Assembly: GCA_947646295.1 (NCBI GenBank)
Contig: CANSGE010000004.1
Coordinates: 1-32,231, forward strand
Length of the DNA: 32,231 bases
From: an uncultured Bacteroidales bacterium
Lineage (GTDB): Bacteria; Bacteroidota; Bacteroidia; Bacteroidales; Muribaculaceae
Reading direction: 5' to 3'
Every line of letters begins with the position of its first letter. Positions within the stretch are counted from its first letter, which is position 1. Of this stretch, positions 24,802 to 32,231 are shown one piece after another. A program made the position numbers and the translations under genes. The notes under the pieces are model-generated. The model had not been told where the DNA came from, did no database searches, and saw only the letters and a list, made by a program, of their open reading frames with translations.

Positions 24802-25077
24802 TTATTTCTTTTTTGGCATGAGGCACACGGCCACTGCCATCATCACGAAGCCGAGGAACGCTATGGCCGGGCCGATGACGATGCGGCGGGTGCTGAAAAT
24901 ATCGGGGTTGAACTCCGTCTCGGTGGATGCGCCTCCGAGCATGAGCAGGAAGCCTGCCACGATCATCACGCCTGCGATGATCATGCAGATGAAATTATTG
25001 CGCCCGAGAGCTTTCTGATCGAAAGTCTCCGGCTCGATGCCCTTCGCGGGCTTGATGGGTTCGGTGGATTGAGACAT
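24802..25077 (-). CDS. DUF3098 small membrane protein
   Basis: FDQKALGRNNFICMIIAGVMIVAGFLLMLGGASTETEFNPDIFSTRRIVIGPAIAFLGFVMMAVAV. Confidence 0.85.
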   Translation of the reverse strand: MSQSTEPIKPAKGIEPETFDQKALGRNNFICMIIAGVMIVAGFLLMLGGASTETEFNPDIFSTRRIVIGPAIAFLGFVMMAVAVCLMPKKK

Positions 25078-25098
25078 GTATTATATGTAGATTATTTT

Positions 25099-25971
25099 TT
25101 ACTTGAACATATCGTCATATGCCGCCCGCAGATATCTGTTGGTGGCAAACATCGAAGCGAGTGTGCATATGAGGATGCCGGCGAGGAGTACACCGGCGAA
25201 TATGAAAATCATGAGTTGCCAGCTGAGGACGGCGTCGACCATGGCGTCGAGAGTGGACAGCCATGTGCGGAGACCGGCGAGGAGGGCTATCGCGATGGTG
25301 GCGGAGAGGGCTCCCGTGGCCACACCGGCCAGGGTGAATGGGCGGCGGATGAAGCCTCCGGTGGCTCCGACGAGCTTCATTGTGTGGATGATGAAGCGGC
25401 GCGAATATACGGCGAGGCTCACGGTATTGTTGATGAGCACGCATGAAATCACGAGCAGGGCTACGCCTATGGCGAAAAGAGCCCAGCCGAGGCGGTGCAT
25501 GACGGAGTTGATGTTGTTGACTACGGCTGTCTCTGTGACGACGGTGTCGACGCCGGGATATTGGCCGAAGCGCGTGGCGAGGTGCTCGATGCTGTCGCCT
25601 TCGGCCCAGAGGGGGCGTACTTTCACGTCGAATTCGGCGCCGTAGGGGTTTTCGTCGAGCATTGCGGCGATATCCTCACCCATCATTTCGGATTCCTGGG
25701 CGAGTATCTCGTCGGCGCCGGAGAATACGTAGCGGTCAGTGAAAGGCGCTTTGGCGAGAGTCTTTTTTATATTGTTGACCTGCGCGTCGGTAGCGGCCGG
25801 CTCCATCTTGACGATGAAACCCATATTGCTGCGCAGGCGGTCGGACAGACCGTGAGAGGCCGTCAATACCATAGCCAAAGCCCCGAGTATGAGAAGTACG
25901 AGAGTGACGCTGATCACCGACGTAACCTGAGAGCCGAGGGTGGATATATGAGCGGTGCGTTTTCTTGCCAT
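25099..25971 (-). CDS. ftsX: Cell division permease FtsX
   Basis: Four-TM FtsX topology; TSVISVTLVLLILGALAMVLTASHGLSDRLRSNMGFIVKMEP...ARRFIIHTMKLVGATGGFIRRPF-type region; adjacent to DUF3098/uppP. Confidence 0.88.
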   Translation of the reverse strand: MARKRTAHISTLGSQVTSVISVTLVLLILGALAMVLTASHGLSDRLRSNMGFIVKMEPAATDAQVNNIKKTLAKAPFTDRYVFSGADEILAQESEMMGEDIAAMLDENPYGAEFDVKVRPLWAEGDSIEHLATRFGQYPGVDTVVTETAVVNNINSVMHRLGWALFAIGVALLVISCVLINNTVSLAVYSRRFIIHTMKLVGATGGFIRRPFTLAGVATGALSATIAIALLAGLRTWLSTLDAMVDAVLSWQLMIFIFAGVLLAGILICTLASMFATNRYLRAAYDDMFK

Positions 25972-26080
25972 TCCTAAAAAGAATCTTTCATAACCCCAAA
26001 TCGGGGCAAATTTCGTGCAAAGATACTAATTTTTAGGGCGGATGTCAAGAGTGGCGGCTGATTTTTTTGGGGTGCAGGCT

Positions 26081-26431
26081 CTAATTGTGCCAGCGGGAGG
26101 TGATTTCGTCGATGGATATGCCTAAAAGTCGCATTTGGGAGAAAAGAGAGGGTAGAGTATCGTTGAAAAATGCGTTGCGGCGGTCGTCATTGACGCGTGC
26201 TTTTGCATCCGGCTCGAGGAAATATCCCATGCCGCGGCGCGATGCTATCACGCCGTGGTCGGTGAGGTAGTCGTAGGCCTTGAGCACGGTGTGGGAATTG
26301 ACAGAGAGTGCCACTCCGAGCTCGCGCACGGATGGGACTCGTTGTCCGGGCAGCCACTCGTCGGCGAGTATGCGTGCATAGGCGTAGTCGACGATCTGAC
26401 GGTATATCGGTTTTTCGGAAGTAAACTCCAT
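26081..26431 (-). CDS. GntR-family (YtrA-type) transcriptional regulator
   Basis: MEFTSEKPIYRQIVDYAYARILADEWLPGQRVPSVRELGVALSVNSHTVLKAYDYLTDHGVIASRRGMGYFLEPDA. Start at 26431. Confidence 0.92.
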   Translation of the reverse strand: MEFTSEKPIYRQIVDYAYARILADEWLPGQRVPSVRELGVALSVNSHTVLKAYDYLTDHGVIASRRGMGYFLEPDAKARVNDDRRNAFFNDTLPSLFSQMRLLGISIDEITSRWHN

Positions 26432-27210
26432 CACTTTCTTGCCTTGTAAAAGATTAGGGATGCAATTGCGACGTTTATCACACCTGCGACGGCTGATACG
26501 ATCCACATGGATGAGCTGACGGAGTCCATGATTGTTTTGACGATAGCTTTCTCATCGGGCTCGTTGCCGGCGATGGCTGCGTCAAATCCGGCCTTGAAAG
26601 CATATACTCCGGCGATGATGCCACCGGTGAGCGACAATACCACAAGTGTGACGAAAATCGCCACTATTCCGAATACGACAGGCGAACGCCGTACGTTGAG
26701 CACCACGTAAAGTGCTATCATGGGGGCGAGCATCTCGGTGACCCAGCGGTAGCGGTTGAGATCGCTGACGGAGAGGTTTGATATGCCGCCTTCGGAGAGT
26801 TGGCGGTCGGCCATATTGAGTATGCAGGTAGTGACGTCGGCGTGGCTTGTGAAGAGGGAAGCTACCCCCATGGAACAATACCATACGAGAGCCATGAGCA
26901 GCGGTGTGACCACAAAGCAGTAGAGGAGGGCGAAGAGGGGCTTTTCGAATGTGGATGCCGGGAGGGACAGGGATAAAGTGCGGTCGGAGTAGCGTGCGAA
27001 TACGAGCGGTGCGGTGTAGAATGGCATGTAGACGAGTATGCTCCCCAGCGAGAGGAGCAGATGCCACTCTTGCAGTACGGCCAGCAGTTGGATCAAATAG
27101 CTGAGAAGCACGCAGATGACCGAGAGAATCATGTGTATGCGTATCGTGGGGCTGTAAAAGCGGGCGAGGAGGCCCATGCGGCGCATGGAAAATGTATCGT
27201 TATTCTTCAT
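26431..27210 (-). CDS. ABC transporter membrane subunit-like protein
   Basis: Six or so TM segments; lies between the ABC ATPase gene and the GntR gene with short overlaps. Confidence 0.65.
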   Translation of the reverse strand: MKNNDTFSMRRMGLLARFYSPTIRIHMILSVICVLLSYLIQLLAVLQEWHLLLSLGSILVYMPFYTAPLVFARYSDRTLSLSLPASTFEKPLFALLYCFVVTPLLMALVWYCSMGVASLFTSHADVTTCILNMADRQLSEGGISNLSVSDLNRYRWVTEMLAPMIALYVVLNVRRSPVVFGIVAIFVTLVVLSLTGGIIAGVYAFKAGFDAAIAGNEPDEKAIVKTIMDSVSSSMWIVSAVAGVINVAIASLIFYKARK

Positions 27211-28051
27211 CGTTGTCGGTTTTAAGAGCGTCGAGGACGGCCTGCGATGAGGGCGACATGACGGCAGAATATAGTAGGGCGTAGTTGACGTCGGTATCGA
27301 GTGCGTCGTCGTTGGGTATGACAGCGCGGAAGAGTCCGCCCTCGGGCTCCTGATATAATGCCTGCTGGAGCGGGGAGGTGGATGCCACGAAAGCCAGCCG
27401 GCGGGATATTTCCCATGTGGGCATGGACAGGAGGAGTTGGCCGTGGGATAGGATTATGACGCCGTCGAAGAGCGACTGAAGGTCGTGGACGGTGTGCGTG
27501 GATATGATCACGGTGCCGTCTTCGGGTATGGAGCGCCCGATCATGCGCCGCAACTCTTTTTTTGAGTCGATATCGAGGCCGTTGGCTGGCTCGTCGAGCA
27601 GGAGGAGCTCCACCTGCAGAGAGAGGGCATATGCCACGAAAGCCTTGCGGCGCATGCCGAGCGATAGATTCTTGATGCGCTCCGAGCCGTCGAGCCCGAA
27701 GGCGGCGAGGTTTTCGGCGAGCCGTTCCCTATCGAATCGCGGATAGAATGGCGCGTGGCAGTCAGCCATACGGTTGATGGTGGAGAAAGGGCATTCGAAA
27801 GACTCCGAGAGGAAGAAAACCTTGTTGAGATAGTCGGGCTGGCGGCGGGCGGGGGCGTATCCGTCGACGTCGCATGTTCCGGCTGAGGGTATCAGGAGAC
27901 CGTCGAGAATGTGCAGGAGTGTGGTCTTGCCGGCGCCGTTCTCGCCGAGCAGGAGATGTATGCCCGGCTCAATGCGGGTGGTGATATCCGAGAGGGCCAG
28001 GCTGCCGCGGCGATAGCTGTATGAGAGATTTTGCAGGTCAATCATAGTCAT
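27200..28051 (-). CDS. ABC transporter ATP-binding protein
   Basis: Walker A LLLGENGAGKTTLL; signature IKNLSLGMRRKAFVAYAL; Walker B LLLLDEPANGLD. Confidence 0.93.
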   Translation of the reverse strand: MTMIDLQNLSYSYRRGSLALSDITTRIEPGIHLLLGENGAGKTTLLHILDGLLIPSAGTCDVDGYAPARRQPDYLNKVFFLSESFECPFSTINRMADCHAPFYPRFDRERLAENLAAFGLDGSERIKNLSLGMRRKAFVAYALSLQVELLLLDEPANGLDIDSKKELRRMIGRSIPEDGTVIISTHTVHDLQSLFDGVIILSHGQLLLSMPTWEISRRLAFVASTSPLQQALYQEPEGGLFRAVIPNDDALDTDVNYALLYSAVMSPSSQAVLDALKTDNDEE

Positions 28052-28104
28052 AGGGCGATTACGCAGATAAGTACTGTGAGAAAGGTGATGAGAACTTCTT
28101 CCAT
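28048..28104 (-). CDS. Candidate 18-aa hydrophobic small ORF upstream of the ABC ATPase
   Basis: Minus strand ATG GAA GAA GTT CTC ATC ACC TTT CTC ACA GTA CTT ATC TGC GTA ATC GCC CTA TGA = MEEVLITFLTVLICVIAL*, ending in an ATGA overlap with the ABC start codon. Confidence 0.5.
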   Translation of the reverse strand: MEEVLITFLTVLICVIAL

Positions 28105-28152
28105 AGCCGGGGGTGTTTGAGTGTTTAGGTGTTGTACATGACTAACACACTG

Positions 28153-28182
28153 CAAAGGTATGCAAAAAAATAAATCTCCAAA
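28153..28182 (-). promoter_or_regulatory. Promoter for the sORF-ABC-GntR operon
   Basis: Minus strand TTTG (28179-28182) - 18 nt - TACCTTTG (28153-28160). Confidence 0.5.
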
Positions 28183-28200
28183 TTTTTTGGAGATTTATTT
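28164..28200 (-). terminator. Rho-independent terminator of the acyl-CoA synthetase gene
   Basis: 15-bp perfect stem AAATAAATCTCCAAA (28168-28182)/TTTGGAGATTTATTT (28186-28200), 3-nt loop, minus-strand T tract. Confidence 0.85.
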
Positions 28201-28239
28201 CGTAATATTGTGAATCAGAGACTGATTTGTTGACAGCGA

Positions 28240-30048
28240 TCAGCAGTACATTGCTTCGATCTGCGGTGCGAAGTGGCTGTTGATGACGCGGCGGCGGAGC
28301 TTGAGGGTGTTGGTGAGCTCGCCGTTCTCGATTGTGAATTCGCGTGGCAGGAGGGTGAAGCGCTTGATTTTCTCGAAACCGGCCAATCCGCGCTGGAGAC
28401 GCTCGATGCGTTCGGCGAAGAATTTGATGATTTCGGAGTTGTTGAGCAGATCCTCGATGTTCTTGAAGTGGATCTTGTGGCGCAGGGCGTACTCCTTGAG
28501 TGCTTCGAATGCCGGTATGATGATGGCTGTGACGTACTTGCGGCTGTCGCCGATGACGGCTACCTGTTCGATGTAGCGGTCTTCGCCCAGACGGCTTTCG
28601 ATGGCCTGGGGCGCGATGTATTTGCCGTTGGACGTCTTGAAGAGGTCCTTGATGCGGTCGGTGAGTATGATCGCGCCCGAGGGGTCGATGCGTCCGGCAT
28701 CGCCGGTGCGGAACCATCCGTCGGCCGTGAATGCCTCGGCGGTCTCAGCGGGACGGTTGAAGTATCCGCGCATTACTGTGGGGCCTTTGATCTGTATTTC
28801 GTCGTCGGCGCCGATGCGCACCTCCACTCCGGGGATGGGCACGCCGACCGTGCCGATTTCATAATCGACGGGCGGATAGCATGATACGGTGGCTGTGGTC
28901 TCGCTCAGGCCGTAGCCGATGACGATGTTGACGCCTATGGTATGGAAAAATTCGACGATGTTTGACGACAGCGGCGCCCCGGCTGTGGGGTAGATGTTAC
29001 CGCGGTCGACTCCCATGGCGCGACGAATCTGACTGAATACCTTCTTATCGAAGAATTTGTACTGCAACTCCAGCATCATGGGCGCTTTTTTGCCCAAGCG
29101 TGCATAGCGCAGATTGCGTTCGGCGCCTACGCGGAGAGCTTTGAAAATCATTTTTTTCTTGAGCCCTGACGCTTTGGAGAGTTTTTCCTGGATGGCGGCG
29201 TAGGCCTTTTCCCAGAATCGCGGCACGGAGCACATGCATGTGGGGCGCACGGAGCGGACACTTGCTGCGATTTCCTTGGGGTTGCGGTTGATATACACTT
29301 CCATGGACATGTAGAGACAGAAGTATGTCCATGCCTTTTCGAAGATGTGGCTCAGGGGGAGGAAAGAGAGTGAGATATCGTCGGAGGAGAGCATCGTGAG
29401 GAGCTCGCGGTGTATGCGCAGGCATGCGTTGAAGCAGCTGTGGGGTAGCATGGCGCCCTTGGGCTCGCCTGTGGTGCCTGATGTATAGATGAGGGTGGCG
29501 AGGTCGTCGTCGGATGCTTCGGCCGTGCGGGTATTGACTTCAGCGCGGCATTTCTGCGAGGCGGCCGCTCCGAGAGCGAGGAGGCTGCCCATGGTCATCG
29601 AGATGCGGTCGGCCTTCTCGGTGATGATACTCGGATCATATAGGATGATATGGCGCAGCGAGGGGCAGTCGTCGATGATGGAGCGGATGATATCGTATTG
29701 CTTCTGGTTGCCTACGAATACCATGCGGCTGCCGGCATCGTTGATGATGAAGCGCACCTGTTCGGGGCTACTGGTGGAGTATATTGATACGGGGACAGCG
29801 CGATTGCGGTAGCAGGCAAAGTCGGTGATGAGTATTTCGGGGCAGTTGGCCGAGAAAATCGCCACCATCTGTCCGGGCATGAGATCGAGGGTCTCCAGGG
29901 CGAAAGCGGCATTGTCGACAGCAGCGGAAAGCTCGCCCCAGCTCACGGGAGTCCAGTCGGCACCGTCGGCCTTTTGATAGTGCAGCGCTGTGCGCGATGC
30001 GTGTGAGCGGCTTTGGCAAGCAATCAGATTTGTAAGGATATTAGCCAT
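28240..30048 (-). CDS. AMP-dependent synthetase / long-chain acyl-CoA synthetase
   Basis: LATLIYTSGTTGEPKGAMLPHSC; GYGLSETTATVSCYPP; DGWFRTGDAGRIDPSGAIILTDRIKDLFKTSNGKYIAPQ. Confidence 0.95.
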   Translation of the reverse strand: MANILTNLIACQSRSHASRTALHYQKADGADWTPVSWGELSAAVDNAAFALETLDLMPGQMVAIFSANCPEILITDFACYRNRAVPVSIYSTSSPEQVRFIINDAGSRMVFVGNQKQYDIIRSIIDDCPSLRHIILYDPSIITEKADRISMTMGSLLALGAAASQKCRAEVNTRTAEASDDDLATLIYTSGTTGEPKGAMLPHSCFNACLRIHRELLTMLSSDDISLSFLPLSHIFEKAWTYFCLYMSMEVYINRNPKEIAASVRSVRPTCMCSVPRFWEKAYAAIQEKLSKASGLKKKMIFKALRVGAERNLRYARLGKKAPMMLELQYKFFDKKVFSQIRRAMGVDRGNIYPTAGAPLSSNIVEFFHTIGVNIVIGYGLSETTATVSCYPPVDYEIGTVGVPIPGVEVRIGADDEIQIKGPTVMRGYFNRPAETAEAFTADGWFRTGDAGRIDPSGAIILTDRIKDLFKTSNGKYIAPQAIESRLGEDRYIEQVAVIGDSRKYVTAIIIPAFEALKEYALRHKIHFKNIEDLLNNSEIIKFFAERIERLQRGLAGFEKIKRFTLLPREFTIENGELTNTLKLRRRVINSHFAPQIEAMYC

Positions 30049-30098
30049 ATTGAGAATGGTTTTTTCAAAAATCGGTGCAAAGTTAGCTTCTTTATCAT

Positions 30099-30174
30099 TA
30101 ACAAACTAACAAACGGGGTGGCAAAACGACGTATAGTTAACAAACATTACTAAGTTGCACACGGTTTGTTAGTA
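30099..30174. promoter_or_regulatory. AACAAAC repeat cluster in the intergenic region between the acyl-CoA synthetase and lipoprotein genes
   Basis: AACAAAC at 30101-30107, 30109-30115 and 30140-30146, inverted GTTTGTT at 30165-30171; 10-bp inverted repeat ACTAACAAAC (30106-30115)/GTTTGTTAGT (30165-30174). Confidence 0.5.
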
Positions 30175-30239
30175 AATATTAAAACGCGGCACTGAGGCGG
30201 GTTTTGCAATAAAATGAGGTGAAACGCGTTAATAGATAG

Positions 30240-31658
30240 ATGAAACGCAAATACATAATCTCTCTCATTATCGCCATAGTAGCTGTGATATCGCTGCCCT
30301 CGTGCATAGAGGACGGCTTCAGCTCATCGTCGGCTGACCAGCCGCAATTTTCAGTAGACACGCTCTATATGGGTGAAATCTTCACCGGCCAGGTATCCAC
30401 CACGCACCGGATGACGGTGTACAATCCGGCCGACAAGGGAATCTCCATAGGCCGTATCAGGGTTTCGGGGCCGAATGCCTCGCTTTTCCGCCTGAATGTG
30501 GATGGCTTCAGCGGCACGGATTTTCAGAATGTGGAAATACGTGCCAATGACTCTATATTCATCCTCGTATCGGCGACTTTGCCTGAGAATGGCGAGGAAG
30601 TGCCGGTGGATGTCAATGCCTCGCTCGATTTCGAGACTTTGGGTGTGAGCAAGTCGGTGGTGCTCAATGCGCAGGGCCGTGATGTGACCCGCCTGCGCGC
30701 AGTGACTCTTATGGAGGATACCCGCTTCGCGGCCGGACGTCCGTATCAGATATTTGATTCGCTCGTGGTGAGCGAGGGTGTGACGCTGGACATAGATCCG
30801 GGTGCTGACCTGCGCTTCCACGACGGCGCATCGATGATAGTGCGCGGCACGCTGAAGGCGGTCGGTAAGGTGGGCAGTGAAATCTCATTTGCCGGCGACC
30901 GCACGGGCAATGTCGTGACGGATATATCATTTGACATCATGTCGCGGCAGTGGCAGGGGATTTTCTTCACGCCTACGTCGCGCGACAATGAATTGTCGTA
31001 CGCGCACGTGCGCAATACCTGGCAGGGCGTGACGGTGAACGGCTACGACTCGGCTGAGCCGGTAGATCTGACGATGGTCAATTCGCGGCTGCGCAACGCG
31101 GCCTACTGTCCCCTGGAGGCTTATCACGCGAAAATCACGGCCTACGGTTGCGAGTTTGCCGAGGCCGGGCAGAGCGCTGCATATCTTGTGGGCGGCGACC
31201 ATGTGTTTGAGAATTGCACTTTTGCCAACTATTACTTATTCTCGGCGATAAGCTCTCCGATAATCACACTCGCGCATACGTCGGACAAGGATGCCGATGA
31301 GTCGGACAAGCCATTTATGGAGGCAGGATTTTTCAACAGCATCATCTATGGTCTCGGCACCGACTTCTCCCATGGCGACCTCGAGGGTACCAACGTGTAT
31401 CTCTACAATTGCCTGCTGAAGAGTGCGGGGAGCAACGACGATCATTTCGTTGACTGCCTTTGGGACAGCGATCCGCTTTTCCGCACTGTGCGTGAGGATT
31501 ACTATTTCGACTATCGTCTCAAGGAAGATTCACCCGCACGTGACGCAGGGCAAGCTTCCTATATTTCGTCTCCGGCGTGGTACGACCGCTACGGTACGCC
31601 GCGTAAATTGACGGGAGGTACCGATTTAGGAGCCTACGTTTACACAGAGGCAGAGTAA
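30240..31658 (+). CDS. Lipoprotein with right-handed parallel beta-helix-like region
   Basis: MKRKYIISLIIAIVAVISLPSCIEDGFSS (SPII); GVTLDIDPGADLRFHDGASMIVRGTLKAVG...WQGIFFTPTS...SPARDAGQAS...GTDLGAYVY (choice-of-anchor Q/beta-helix pattern). Confidence 0.8.
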   Translation: MKRKYIISLIIAIVAVISLPSCIEDGFSSSSADQPQFSVDTLYMGEIFTGQVSTTHRMTVYNPADKGISIGRIRVSGPNASLFRLNVDGFSGTDFQNVEIRANDSIFILVSATLPENGEEVPVDVNASLDFETLGVSKSVVLNAQGRDVTRLRAVTLMEDTRFAAGRPYQIFDSLVVSEGVTLDIDPGADLRFHDGASMIVRGTLKAVGKVGSEISFAGDRTGNVVTDISFDIMSRQWQGIFFTPTSRDNELSYAHVRNTWQGVTVNGYDSAEPVDLTMVNSRLRNAAYCPLEAYHAKITAYGCEFAEAGQSAAYLVGGDHVFENCTFANYYLFSAISSPIITLAHTSDKDADESDKPFMEAGFFNSIIYGLGTDFSHGDLEGTNVYLYNCLLKSAGSNDDHFVDCLWDSDPLFRTVREDYYFDYRLKEDSPARDAGQASYISSPAWYDRYGTPRKLTGGTDLGAYVYTEAE

Positions 31659-32231
31659 TGAATAAATGAACATCGAGAGCGCCGTTGCCCCCAGCAGCGG
31701 CGTTAATTTTGCGCCTTGGCGTCGGCCGAGCTGCAGGGCTATGATGGCGGATGTGACGAGATATACTCCCGGTGCGAGCCACCAGAAGGCGACGCCGGTA
31801 CCTGTGGCGAATACCGTCAGCACGGCGGCTGCGGCGACGTCAGTGGCATAGAGATATCGCATGGCCGGCCGTCCGAGGCGCACGGCAAGGGTGCGCTTGG
31901 CCACGGCACGGTCGTCCTCGACGTCGCGATAATTGTTGATGATCAGGACATTGGCGCCCATCAGACCTACGGCGATACTGCTGAGAAATACCGGGAGGCT
32001 CCATGATGCCGTCATGAGCCAGAAGGTGAAGTTGACGGGTATGATACCGAAGAAACACATCACGGCTACCTCGCCCAGGAAGTGTGTGGAGAGAGGGTAT
32101 GGCCCTGTGCTGTACGCGAATACGCCTACGGCGATGAGTGCTCCTACGGCGAGCAGCCACCATCCGCCCCAAGCTACGAGACTCAGACCGATGCATCCGG
32201 CTATGCCGAGCGTGACGAGTGTGGCCTTGAG
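31626..32231 (-). CDS. menA: 1,4-dihydroxy-2-naphthoate polyprenyltransferase (UbiA family; 5' truncated by window edge)
   Basis: The reverse-strand frame continues to the window end (LKATLVTLGIAGCIGLSLVAWGGWWLLAVGALIAVGVFAYSTGPYPLSTHFLGEVAV...); GANVLIINNYRDVEDDRAVAKRTLAVRLG is the MenA NxxRDxxxD motif. Confidence 0.88.
   Translation of the reverse strand, partial: LKATLVTLGIAGCIGLSLVAWGGWWLLAVGALIAVGVFAYSTGPYPLSTHFLGEVAVMCFFGIIPVNFTFWLMTASWSLPVFLSSIAVGLMGANVLIINNYRDVEDDRAVAKRTLAVRLGRPAMRYLYATDVAAAAVLTVFATGTGVAFWWLAPGVYLVTSAIIALQLGRRQGAKLTPLLGATALSMFIYSLLCLCVNVGS

Overview
This 32.2-kb window is a mostly ordinary, gene-dense chromosomal segment. Family content and many TAnnTTTG-type -7 boxes suggest a Bacteroidales (Bacteroidota) bacterium, possibly Muribaculaceae; that taxonomic call is inference. 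Recognisable content on the minus strand unless noted: a DUF4988/PL29-N-like surface lipoprotein with collagen-like GxN/GxD repeats (runs off the left edge), a 74-aa HTH protein, dGTPase, a PpiD/SurA-type PPIase, a tightly overlapping four-gene glycan cassette, a + strand acyltransferase pair resembling GlsA/GlsB, a DUF2156 protein, a DUF6291-like protein, metY-metF-metH with a divergent Lrp/AsnC regulator, a small-membrane-protein/ECF sigma/anti-sigma-like module, ftsX-DUF3098-uppP-truB-queA-gluQ, an ABC transporter/GntR operon, a long-chain acyl-CoA synthetase, a beta-helix lipoprotein (+), and menA (runs off the right edge). No CRISPR array, tRNA, rRNA or mobile element was seen. The strongest unexplained signal is the roughly 415-bp non-coding interval upstream of the small HTH gene. 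On the minus strand it can fold into a ~267-nt nested rod of about ten collinear helices (2203-2469). Two of the pairs are G-U only on the minus strand, and a good Bacteroidetes-type promoter lies upstream on that strand. It is a candidate undescribed structured leader or ncRNA. The next best is an 18-codon hydrophobic sORF (28048-28104) translationally coupled to an ABC ATPase and missing from the ORF track. All folding and homology calls were made by eye; no searches were run.
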